Assembly (NCBI GenBank): GCA_963966185.1
Contig: CAWZYM010000441.1
Coordinates: 163,001 to 227,000 of the forward strand
Source: Rhabditoides inermis
Taxonomy: Eukaryota > Nematoda > Chromadorea > Rhabditida > Rhabditidae
DNA: 64,000 nucleotides
Reading direction: 5' to 3'
Shown here: positions 12,747 through 24,961 of the stretch, piece after piece
Layout: every line of letters begins with the position of its first letter
How positions within the stretch are numbered: the stretch's first letter is position 1
Notes under the pieces: model-generated
Database searches by the model: none
What the model was told of the DNA's origin: nothing
What the model saw: the letters and a program-made list of their open reading frames with translations, nothing else
Translations under genes and position numbers: made by a program

Positions 12747-15604
12747 AGAGAAAGTGTGGATTCCAAAACAATTGTGTAGAATGTGTAGATTCTAAAACAA
12801 TTGTGTAGAATGTGTAGATTCTAAAACAATTGTAGAGAATGTGTGGATTCTAAAACAATTGTGTAGAATGTGTAGATTCTGAAGCAATTGTGTAGAATGT
12901 GTAGATTCTAATACAATTGTAGAGAATGTGTGGATTCTAAAACAATTGTGTAGAATGTGTAGATTCTAAAACAATTGTGTAGAATTTGTAGATTCTAAAA
13001 CAGTTGTAGAGAATGTGAGGATTCTAAAAAAATTGTGTAGAATGTGTAGATTCTAAAACAATTGTGTAGAATGTGTAGATTCTAAAACAATTGTGTAGAA
13101 TGTGTGGATTCTAAAACAATTGTGTAGAATGTGTAGATTCTAAAACAATTGTGTAGAATTTGTAGATTCTAAAATAATTGTAGAGAATGTGTGGATTCTA
13201 AAACAATTGTGTAGAATGTGTATATTCTAAAACAATTGTGTAGAATGTGTAGATTCTAAAACAATTGTGTGAAATGTGTAGAATCTAAAACAATTGTGTA
13301 AAATGTGTAGATTCTAGATCTATTGTGTAAATGTGTAGATTCTATAACAATTGTGTAGAATGTGTAGATTCTAAAACAATTGTGTAGAATGTGTAGATTC
13401 TAAAACAATTGTGTGGAATGTGTAGATTCTGAAACAATTGTGTAGAATGTGTAGATTCTAGAACAATTGTGTAGAATGTGCAGATTCTAAAACAACTGTG
13501 TAGAAGTTGTGAATTCTAAAACACTTGTGTAGAATGTGTAGATTCTAGAACAATTGTGTAGAATGTGTAGATTCTGAAACAATTGTGTAGAATGTGTAGA
13601 TTCTAAAACAATTGTGTAGAATGTGTAGATTCTGAAACAATTGTGTAGAATGTGTAGATTCTAAAACAATTGTGTAGAATGTGTGGATTCTAAAACAATT
13701 GTGTAGAATGTGTAGATTCTAGAACAATTGTGTAGAATGTGCAGATTCTAAAACAATTGTGTAGAATGTGTAGATTCCTAAACAATTGTGTAGAATTTGT
13801 GACTTCTAAAACACTTGTGTAAAATGTGTAGATTCTTAAACAATTGTGTAAATGTGTAGATTCTAAAACAATTGTATAAAATGTGTAGATTCTAAAACAA
13901 TTGTGTAGAATTTGTAGATTCTAAAACAATTGTAGAGAAAGTGTGGATTCCAAAACAATTGTGTAGAATGTGTAGATTCTAAAACAATTGTGTAGAATGT
14001 GTAGATTCTAAAACAATTGTAGAGAATGTGTGGATTCTAAAACAATTGTGTAGAATGTGTAGATTCTGAAGCAATTGTGTAGAATGTGTAGATTCTAATA
14101 CAATTGTAGAGAATGTGTGGATTCTAAAACAATTGTGTAGAATGTGTAGATTCTAAAACAATTGTGTAGAATGTGTGGATTCTAAAACAATTGTGTAGAA
14201 TGTGTAGATTCTAAAACAATTGTGTAGAATGTGTGGATTCTAAAACAATTGTGTAGAATGTGTAGATTCTAAAACAATTGTGTAGAATTTGTAGATTCTA
14301 AAATAATTGTAGAGAATGTGTGGATTCTAAAACAATTGTGTAGAATGTGTATATTCTAAAACAATTGTGTAGAATGTGTAGATTCTAAAACAATTGTGTG
14401 AAATGTGTAGATTCTAAAACAATTGTGTAAAATGTGTAGATTCTAGATCTAATGTGTAAATGTGTAGATTCCTAAACAATTGTGTAAAATTTGTGAATTC
14501 TAAAACACTTGTGTAAAATGTGTAGATTCTAAAACAATTGTGTAGAATGTGTAGATTCTGAAACAAATGTGTAGAATGTGTAGATTCAAAAACAATTGTT
14601 TAGAATGTGTAAATTCTAAAACAGTTGTTTAGAATGTGTAGATTTTAAAACAATTGTGTGGAATGTGTAGATTCTGAAACAATTGTGTAGAATGTGTAGA
14701 TTCTAGAACAATTGTGTAGAATGTGCAGATTCTAAAACAATTGTGTAGAATGTGTAGATTCCTAAACAATTGTGTAGAATTTGTGACTTCTAAAACACTT
14801 GTGTAAAATGTGTAGATTCTTAAACAATTGTGTAAATGTGTAGATTCTAAAACAATTGTGTAAAATGTGTAGATTCTAAAACAATTGTGTAGAATTTGTA
14901 GATTCTAAAACAATTGTAGAGAAAGTGTGGATTCCAAAACAATTGTGTAGAATGTGTAGATTCTAAAACAATTGTGTAGAATGTGTAGATTCTAAAACAA
15001 TTGTAGAGAATGTGTGGATTCTAAAACAATTGTGTAGAATGTGTAGATTCTGAAGCAATTGTGTAGAATGTGTAGATTCTAATACAATTGTAGAGAATGT
15101 GTGGATTCTAAAACAATTGTGTAGAATGTGTAGATTCTAAAACAATTGTGTAGAATTTGTAGATTCTAAAACAGTTGTAGAGAATGTGAGGATTCTAAAA
15201 CAATTGTGTAGAATGTGTAGATTCTAAAACAATTGTGTAGAATGTGTAGATTCTAAAACAATTGTGTAGAATGTGTGGATTCTAAAACAATTGTGTAGAA
15301 TGTGTAGATTCTAAAACAATTGTGTAGAATTTGTAGATTCTAAAATAATTGTAGAGAATGTGTGGATTCTAAAACAATTGTGTAGAATGTGTATATTCTA
15401 AAACAATTGTGTAGAATGTGTAGATTCTAAAACAATTGTGTGAAATGTGTAGAATCTAAAACAATTGTGTAAAATGTGTAGATTCTAGATCTATTGTGTA
15501 AATGTGTAGATTCTATAACAATTGTGTAGAATGTGTAGATTCTAAAACAATTGTGTAGAATGTGTAGATTCTAAAACAATTGTGTGGAATGTGTAGATTC
15601 TGAA
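9248..15604 (+). repeat. Block D copy 1 of a 6357-bp tandem duplication
   Basis: Every marker I checked recurs 6357 bp downstream: AAAG markers 10315, 11531, 12747, 13934 and 14918 pair with 16672, 17888, 19104, 20291 and 21275. Rare private variants are shared as well: AACTGTGTAG after CCTAAAC (10158 region and 16515 region), AATGGTGTAG (near 11926), AAATGTG (near 11341) and AACTGTGTAGAAG (13494 and 19851). Internal HOR lengths are 1216, 1216, 1187 and 984 bp. The copy ends in a truncated monomer at the junction with copy 2. Confidence 0.92.
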
Positions 15605-15614
15605 AATGTGTAGA
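15598..15614 (+). other. Tandem duplication junction with a 17-bp truncated monomer
   Basis: GATTCTGAAA runs straight into ATGTGTAG; the 12 bases normally between them (CAATTGTGTAGA) are missing. This point is the boundary between the two 6357-bp copies of block D. The AA shared by both sides suggests a join at very short homology, which breaks the 29-bp register rather than preserving it. Confidence 0.85.
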
Positions 15615-18600
15615 TTCTAATACAATTGTAGAGAATGTGTGGATTCTAAAACAATTGTGTAGAATGTGTAGATTCTAAAACAATTGTGTAGAATTTGTAG
15701 ATTCTAAAACAGTTGTAGAGAATGTGAGGATTCTAAAACAATTGTGTAGAATGTGTAGATTCTGAAGCAATTATGTAGAATGTCTAGATTCTAATACAAT
15801 TGTAGAGAATGTGTGGATTCTAAAACAATTGTGTAGAATGTGTAGATTCTAAAACGATTGTGTAGAATTTGTAGATTCTAAAACAGTTGTAGAGAATGTG
15901 AGGATTCTAAAACAATTGTGTAGAATGTGTAGATTCTAAAACAATTGTGTAGAATGTGTAGATTCTAAAACAATTGTGTAGAATGTGTGGATTCTAAAAC
16001 AATTGTGTAGAATGTGTAGATTCTAAAACAATTGTGTAGAATTTGTAGATTCTAAAATAATTGTAGAGAATGTGTGGATTCTAAAACAATTGTGTAGAAT
16101 GTGTATATTCTAAAACAATTGTGTAGAATGTGTAGATTCTAAAACAATTGTGTGAAATGTGTAGATTCTAAAACAACTGTGTAAAATGTGTAGATTCTAG
16201 ATCTAATGTGTAAATGTGTAGATTCCTAAACAATTGTGTAAAATTTGTGAATTCTAAAACACTTGTGTAAAATGTGTAGATTCTAAAACAATTGTGTAGA
16301 ATGTGTAGATTCTGAAACAAATGTGTAGAATGTGTAGATTCAAAAACAATTGTTTAGAATGTGTAAATTCTAAAACAGTTGTTTAGAATGTGTAGATTTT
16401 AAAACAATTGTGTGGAATGTGTAGATTCTGAAACAATTGTGTAGAATGTGTAGATTCTAGAACAATTGTGTAGAATGTGCAGATTCTAAAACAATTGTGT
16501 AGAATGTGTAGATTCCTAAACAACTGTGTAGAATTTGTGACTTCTAAAACACTTGTGTAAAATGTGTAGATTCTTAAACAATTGTGTAAATGTGTAGATT
16601 CTAAAACAATTGTGTAAAATGTGTAGATTCTAAAACAATTGTGTAGAATTTGTAGATTCTAAAACAATTGTAGAGAAAGTGTGGATTCCAAAACAATTGT
16701 GTAGAATGTGTAGATTCTAAAACAATTGTGTAGAATGTGTAGATTCTAAAACAATTGTAGAGAATGTGTGGATTCTAAAACAATTGTGTAGAATGTGTAG
16801 ATTCTGAAGCAATTGTGTAGAATGTGTAGATTCTAATACAATTGTAGAGAATGTGTGGATTCTAAAACAATTGTGTAGAATGTGTAGATTCTAAAACAAT
16901 TGTGTAGAATTTGTAGATTCTAAAACAGTTGTAGAGAATGTGAGGATTCTAAAACAATTGTGTAGAATGTGTAGATTCTGAAGCAATTATGTAGAATGTC
17001 TAGATTCTAATACAATTGTAGAGAATGTGTGGATTCTAAAACAATTGTGTAGAATGTGTAGATTCTAAAACAATTGTGTAGAATTTGTAGATTCTAAAAC
17101 AGTTGTAGAGAATGTGAGGATTCTAAAACAATTGTGTAGAATGTGTAGATTCTAAAACAATTGTGTAGAATGTGTAGATTCTAAAACAATTGTGTAGAAT
17201 GTGTGGATTCTAAAACAATTGTGTAGAATGTGTAGATTCTAAAACAATTGTGTAGAATTTGTAGATTCTAAAATAATTGTAGAGAATGTGTGGATTCTAA
17301 AACAATTGTGTAGAATGTGTATATTCTAAAACAATTGTGTAGAATGTGTAGATTCTAAAACAATTGTGTGAAATGTGTAGATTCTAAAACAATTGTGTAA
17401 AATGTGTAGATTCTAGATCTAATGTGTAAATGTGTAGATTCCTAAACAATTGTGTAAAATTTGTGAATTCTAAAACACTTGTGTAAAATGTGTAGATTCT
17501 AAAACAATTGTGTAGAATGTGTAGATTCTGAAACAAATGTGTAGAATGTGTAGATTCAAAAACAATTGTTTAGAATGTGTAAATTCTAAAACAGTTGTTT
17601 AGAATGTGTAGATTTTAAAACAATTGTGTGGAATGTGTAGATTCTGAAACAATTGTGTAGAATGTGTAGATTCTAGAACAATTGTGTAGAATGTGCAGAT
17701 TCTAAAACAAATGTGTAGAATGTGTAGATTCCTAAACAATTGTGTAGAATTTGTGACTTCTAAAACACTTGTGTAAAATGTGTAGATTCTTAAACAATTG
17801 TGTAAATGTGTAGATTCTAAAACAATTGTGTGAAATGTGTAGATTCTAAAACAATTGTGTAGAATTTGTAGATTCTAAAACAATTGTAGAGAAAGTGTGG
17901 ATTCCAAAACAATTGTGTAGAATGTGTAGATTCTAAAACAATTGTGTAGAATTTGTAGATTCTAAAATAATTGTAGAGAATGTGTGGATTCTAAAACAAT
18001 TGTGTAGAATGTGTATATTCTAAAACAATTGTGTAGAATGTGTAGATTCTGAAGCAATTGTGTAGAATGTGTAGATTCTAATACAATTGTAGAGAATGTG
18101 TGGATTCTAAAACAATTGTGTAGAATGTGTAGATTCTAAAACAATTGTGTAGAATTTGTAGATTCTAAAACAGTTGTAGAGAATGTGAGGATTCTAAAAA
18201 AATTGTGTAGAATGTGTAGATTCTAAAACAATTGTGTAGAATGTGTAGATTCTAAAACAATTGTGTAGAATGTGTGGATTCTAAAACAATGGTGTAGAAT
18301 GTGTAGATTCTAAAACAATTGTGTAGAATTTGTAGATTCTAAAATAATTGTAGAGAATGTGTGGATTCTAAAACAATTGTGTAGAATGTGTATATTCTAA
18401 AACAATTGTGAAGAATGTGTAGATTCTAAAACAATTGTGTGAAATGTGTAGAATCTAAAACAATTGTGTAAAATGTGTAGATTCTAGATCTATTGTGTAA
18501 ATGTGTAGATTCTATAACAATTGTGTAGAATGTGTAGATTCTAAAACAATTGTGTAGAATGTGTAGATTCTAAAACAATTGTGTGGAATGTGTAGATTCT

Positions 18601-21600
18601 GAAACAATTGTGTAGAATGTGTAGATTCTAGAACAATTGTGTAGAATGTGCAGATTCTAAAACAATTGTGTAGAAGTTGTGAATTCTAAAACACTTGTGT
18701 AGAATGTGTAGATTCTAGAACAATTGTGTAGAATGTGTAGATTCTGAAACAATTGTGTAGAATGTGTAGATTCTAAAACAATTGTGTAGAATGTGTAGAT
18801 TCTGAAACAATTGTGTAGAATGTGTAGATTCTAAAACAATTGTGTAGAATGTGTGGATTCTAAAACAATTGTGTAGAATGTGTAGATTCTAGAACAATTG
18901 TGTAGAATGTGCAGATTCTAAAACAATTGTGTAGAATGTGTAGATTCCTAAACAATTGTGTAGAATTTGTGACTTCTAAAACACTTGTGTAAAATGTGTA
19001 GATTCTTAAACAATTGTGTAAATGTGTAGATTCTAAAACAATTGTGTAAAATGTGTAGATTCTAAAACAATTGTGTAGAATTTGTAGATTCTAAAACAAT
19101 TGTAGAGAAAGTGTGGATTCCAAAACAATTGTGTAGAATGTGTAGATTCTAAAACAATTGTGTAGAATGTGTAGATTCTAAAACAATTGTAGAGAATGTG
19201 TGGATTCTAAAACAATTGTGTAGAATGTGTAGATTCTGAAGCAATTGTGTAGAATGTGTAGATTCTAATACAATTGTAGAGAATGTGTGGATTCTAAAAC
19301 AATTGTGTAGAATGTGTAGATTCTAAAACAATTGTGTAGAATTTGTAGATTCTAAAACAGTTGTAGAGAATGTGAGGATTCTAAAAAAATTGTGTAGAAT
19401 GTGTAGATTCTAAAACAATTGTGTAGAATGTGTAGATTCTAAAACAATTGTGTAGAATGTGTGGATTCTAAAACAATTGTGTAGAATGTGTAGATTCTAA
19501 AACAATTGTGTAGAATTTGTAGATTCTAAAATAATTGTAGAGAATGTGTGGATTCTAAAACAATTGTGTAGAATGTGTATATTCTAAAACAATTGTGTAG
19601 AATGTGTAGATTCTAAAACAATTGTGTGAAATGTGTAGAATCTAAAACAATTGTGTAAAATGTGTAGATTCTAGATCTATTGTGTAAATGTGTAGATTCT
19701 ATAACAATTGTGTAGAATGTGTAGATTCTAAAACAATTGTGTAGAATGTGTAGATTCTAAAACAATTGTGTGGAATGTGTAGATTCTGAAACAATTGTGT
19801 AGAATGTGTAGATTCTAGAACAATTGTGTAGAATGTGCAGATTCTAAAACAACTGTGTAGAAGTTGTGAATTCTAAAACACTTGTGTAGAATGTGTAGAT
19901 TCTAGAACAATTGTGTAGAATGTGTAGATTCTGAAACAATTGTGTAGAATGTGTAGATTCTAAAACAATTGTGTAGAATGTGTAGATTCTGAAACAATTG
20001 TGTAGAATGTGTAGATTCTAAAACAATTGTGTAGAATGTGTGGATTCTAAAACAATTGTGTAGAATGTGTAGATTCTAGAACAATTGTGTAGAATGTGCA
20101 GATTCTAAAACAATTGTGTAGAATGTGTAGATTCCTAAACAATTGTGTAGAATTTGTGACTTCTAAAACACTTGTGTAAAATGTGTAGATTCTTAAACAA
20201 TTGTGTAAATGTGTAGATTCTAAAACAATTGTGTAAAATGTGTAGATTCTAAAACAATTGTGTAGAATTTGTAGATTCTAAAACAATTGTAGAGAAAGTG
20301 TGGATTCCAAAACAATTGTGTAGAATGTGTAGATTCTAAAACAATTGTGTAGAATGTGTAGATTCTAAAACAATTGTAGAGAATGTGTGGATTCTAAAAC
20401 AATTGTGTAGAATGTGTAGATTCTGAAGCAATTGTGTAGAATGTGTAGATTCTAATACAATTGTAGAGAATGTGTGGATTCTAAAACAATTGTGTAGAAT
20501 GTGTAGATTCTAAAACAATTGTGTAGAATGTGTGGATTCTAAAACAATTGTGTAGAATGTGTAGATTCTAAAACAATTGTGTAGAATGTGTGGATTCTAA
20601 AACAATTGTGTAGAATGTGTAGATTCTAAAACAATTGTGTAGAATTTGTAGATTCTAAAATAATTGTAGAGAATGTGTGGATTCTAAAACAATTGTGTAG
20701 AATGTGTATATTCTAAAACAATTGTGTAGAATGTGTAGATTCTAAAACAATTGTGTGAAATGTGTAGATTCTAAAACAATTGTGTAAAATGTGTAGATTC
20801 TAGATCTAATGTGTAAATGTGTAGATTCCTAAACAATTGTGTAAAATTTGTGAATTCTAAAACACTTGTGTAAAATGTGTAGATTCTAAAACAATTGTGT
20901 AGAATGTGTAGATTCTGAAACAAATGTGTAGAATGTGTAGATTCAAAAACAATTGTTTAGAATGTGTAAATTCTAAAACAGTTGTTTAGAATGTGTAGAT
21001 TTTAAAACAATTGTGTGGAATGTGTAGATTCTGAAACAATTGTGTAGAATGTGTAGATTCTAGAACAATTGTGTAGAATGTGCAGATTCTAAAACAATTG
21101 TGTAGAATGTGTAGATTCCTAAACAATTGTGTAGAATTTGTGACTTCTAAAACACTTGTGTAAAATGTGTAGATTCTTAAACAATTGTGTAAATGTGTAG
21201 ATTCTAAAACAATTGTGTAAAATGTGTAGATTCTAAAACAATTGTGTAGAATTTGTAGATTCTAAAACAATTGTAGAGAAAGTGTGGATTCCAAAACAAT
21301 TGTGTAGAATGTGTAGATTCTAAAACAATTGTGTAGAATGTGTAGATTCTAAAACAATTGTAGAGAATGTGTGGATTCTAAAACAATTGTGTAGAATGTG
21401 TAGATTCTGAAGCAATTGTGTAGAATGTGTAGATTCTAATACAATTGTAGAGAATGTGTGGATTCTAAAACAATTGTGTAGAATGTGTAGATTCTAAAAC
21501 AATTGTGTAGAATTTGTAGATTCTAAAACAGTTGTAGAGAATGTGAGGATTCTAAAACAATTGTGTAGAATGTGTAGATTCTAAAACAATTGTGTAGAAT

Positions 21601-21961
21601 GTGTAGATTCTAAAACAATTGTGTAGAATGTGTGGATTCTAAAAACAATTGTGTAGAATGTGTAGATTCTAAAACAATTGTGTAGAATTTGTAGATTCTA
21701 AAATAATTGTAGAGAATGTGTGGATTCTAAAACAATTGTGTAGAATGTGTATATTCTAAAACAATTGTGTAGAATGTGTAGATTCTAAAACAATTGTGTG
21801 AAATGTGTAGAATCTAAAACAATTGTGTAAAATGTGTAGATTCTAGATCTACTGTGTAAATGTGTAGATTCTATAACAATTGTGTAGAATGTGTAGATTC
21901 TAAAACAATTGTGTAGAATGTGTAGATTCTAAAACAATTGTGTGGAATGTGTAGATTCTGA
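15605..21961 (+). repeat. Block D copy 2 of the 6357-bp tandem duplication
   Basis: This is a near-identical copy of 9,248-15,604. By eye I found only these differences: ACGATTG at 15855, a TGTATAAA/TGTGTAAA difference near 13,870 and 20,227, TGTGAAATG near 17,830, AAGAATG near 18,411, TCTACTG near 21,850, and one inserted A at about 21,648 (AAAAACAATTG). That is about 99.9% identity. Beyond 21,961 the sequence continues with the GATTCTAGAAC and AGAAGTTGTG monomers expected from the HOR order, so copy 2 retains a continuation that copy 1 lost at its junction. Confidence 0.92.
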
Positions 21962-22105
21962 AACAATTGTGTAGAATGTGTAGATTCTAGAACAATTGTG
22001 TAGAATGTGCAGATTCTAAAACAATTGTGTAGAAGTTGTGAATTCTAAAACACTTGTGTAGAATGTGTAGATTCTAGAACAATTGTGTAGAATGTGTAGA
22101 TTCTG

Positions 22106-22126
22106 AAACAATTGTGTATGTGTAGA
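22106..22126 (+). other. Off-register junction GTGTATGTGTAG
   Basis: ACAATTGTGT is followed directly by ATGTGTAG, so about three bases of the normal GTGTAGAATGTG are missing. Downstream, the monomer order jumps from the TCTGAAAC series to the TAGAGAATGTG series. The same junction is present at 29,717 in block E copy 2, so it predates that duplication. Confidence 0.8.
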
Positions 22127-24913
22127 TTCTAAAACAATTGTAGAGAATGTGTGGATTCTAAAACAATTGTGTAGAATGTGTAGATTCTAAAGCAATTGTG
22201 TAGAATGTGTAGATTCTAATACAATTGTAGAGAATGTGTGGATTCTAAAACAATTGTGTAGAATGTGTAGATTCTAAAACAATTGTGTAGAATTTGTAGA
22301 TTCTAAAACAGTTGTAGAGAATGTGAGGATTGTAAAACAATTGTGTAGAATGTGTAGATTCTAAAACAATTGTGTAGAATGTGTAGATTCTAAAACAATT
22401 GTGTAGAATGTGTGGATTCTAAAACAATTGTGTAGAATGTGTAGATTCTAAAACAATTGTGTAGAATTTGTAGATTCTAAAATAATTGTAGAGAATGTGT
22501 GGATTCTAAAACAATTGTGTAGAATGTGTATATTCTAAAACAATTGTGTGAAATGTGTAGAATCTAAAACAATTGTGTAAAATGTGTAGATTCTAGATCT
22601 ATTGTGTAAATGTGTAGATTCTATAACAATTGTGTAGAATGTGTAGATTCTAAAACAATTGTGTAGAATGTGTAGATTCTAAAACAATTGTGTGGAATGT
22701 GTAGATTCTGAAACAATTGTGTAGAATGTGTAGATTCTAGAACAATTGTGTAGAATGTGCAGATTCTAAAACAATTGTGTAGAAGTTGTGAATTCTAAAA
22801 CACTTGTGTAGAATGTGTAGATTCTAGAACAGTTGTGTAGAATGTGTAGATTCTGAAACAATTGTGTAGAATGTGTAGATTCTAAAACAATTGTGTAGAA
22901 TGTGTAGATTCTGAAACAATTGTGTAGAATGTGTAGATTCTAAAACAATTGTGTAGAATGTGTGGATTCTAAAACAATTGTGTAGAATGTGTAGATTCTA
23001 AAACAATTGTGTAGAATTTGTAGATTCTAAAATAATTGTAGAGAATGTGTGGATTCTAAAACAATTGTGTAGAATGTGTATATTCTAAAACAATTGTGTA
23101 GAATGTGTAGATTCTAAAACAATTGTGTGAAATGTGTAGATTCTAAAACAATTGTGTAAAATGTGTAGATTCTAGATCTAATGTGTAAATGTGTAGATTC
23201 CTAAACAATTGTGTAAAATTTGTGAATTCTAAAACACTTGTGTAAAATGTGTAGATTCTAAAACAATTGTGTAGAATGTGTAGATTCAAAAACAATTGTT
23301 TAGAATGTGTAAATTCTAAAACAGTTGTTTAGAATGTGTAGATTTTAAAACAATTGTGTGGAATGTGTAGATTCTGAAACAATTGTGTAGAATGTGTAGA
23401 TTCTAGAACAATTGTGTAGAATGTGTAGATTCTAAAACAATTGTGTAGAATGTGTAGATTCAAAAACAATTGTTTAGAATGTGTAAATTCTAAAACAGTT
23501 GTTTAGAATGTGTAGATTTTAAAACAATTGTGTGGAATGTGTAGATTCTGAAACAATTGTGTAGAATGTGTAGATTCTAGAACAATTGTGTAGAATGTGT
23601 AGATTCTAAAACAATTGTAGAGAATGTGTGGATTCTAAAACAATTGTGTAGAATGTGTAGATTCTAAAACAATTGTGTAGAATTTGCAGATTCTAAAACA
23701 GTTGTAGAGAATGTGAGGATTCTAAAACAATTGTGTAGAATGTGTAGATTCTGAAGCAATTATGTAGAATGTCTAGATTCTAATACAATTGTAGAGAATG
23801 TGTGGATTCTAAAACAATTGTGTAGAATGTGTAGATTCTAATACAATTGTAGAGAATGTGTGGATTCTAAAACAATTGTGTAGAGTGTGTAGATTCTAAA
23901 ACAATTGTGTAGAATTTGTAGATTCTAAAACAGTTGTAGAGAATGTGAGGATTCTAAAACAATTGTGTAGAATGTGTAGATTCTGAAGCAATTGTGTAGA
24001 ATGTGTAGATTCTAATACAATTGTAGAGAATGTGTGGATTCTAAAACAATTGTGTAGAATGTGTAGATTCTAAAACAATTGTGTAGAATTTGTAGATTCT
24101 AAAACAGTTGTAGAGAATGTGAGGATTCTAAAACAATTGTGTAGAATGTGTAGATTCTGAAGCAATTATGTAGAATGTCTAGATTCTAATACAATTGTAG
24201 AGAATGTGTGGATTCTAAAACAATTGTGTAGAATGTGTAGATTCTAAAACAATTGTGTAGAATTTGTAGATTCTAAAACAGTTGTAGAGAATGTGAGGAT
24301 TCTAAAACAATTGTGTAGAATGTGTAGATTCTAAAACAATTGTGTAGAATGTGTAGATTCTAAAACAATTGTGTAGAATGTGTGGATTCTAAAACAATTG
24401 TGTAGAATGTGTAGATTCTAAAACAATTGTGTAGAATTTGTAGATTCTAAAATAATTGTAGAGAATGTGTGGATTCTAAAACAATTGTGTAGAATGTGTA
24501 TATTCTAAAACAATTGTGTAGAATGTGTAGATTCTAAAACAATTGTGTGAAATGTGTAGATTCTAAAACAATTGTGTAAAATGTGTAGATTCTAGATCTA
24601 ATGTGTAAATGTGTAGATTCCTAAACAATTGTGTAAAATTTGTGAATTCTAAAACACTTGTGTAAAATGTGTAGATTCTAAAACAATTGTGTAGAATGTG
24701 TAGATTCTGAAACAATTGTGTAGAATGTGTAGATTCTAATACAATTGTAGAGAATGTGTGGATTCTAAAACAATTGTGTAGAATGTGTAGATTCTAAAAC
24801 AATTGTGTAGAATTTGTAGATTCTAAAACAGTTGTAGAGAATGTGAGGATTCTAAAACAATTGTGTAGAATGTGTAGATTCTAAAACAATTGTGTAGAAT
24901 GTGTAGATTCTAA

Positions 24914-24961
24914 GAATGTGTAGATTTGTAGATTCTAGAATGTGTAGATTTGTAGATTCTA
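24914..24961 (+). repeat. Tandem pair of a novel 24-bp monomer
   Basis: Two identical 24-bp units (24,914-24,937 and 24,938-24,961) sit inside the 29-bp array. Each starts GAATGTGTAGA, then TTTGTAGATTCTA, so it fuses the first half of one monomer to the second half of the AATTTGTAG variant and lacks the ACAATTGT palindrome. The equivalent place in block E copy 2 (about 32,515-32,601) has ordinary monomers, so the pair arose in copy 1 together with a net loss of 38 bp. Confidence 0.88.
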
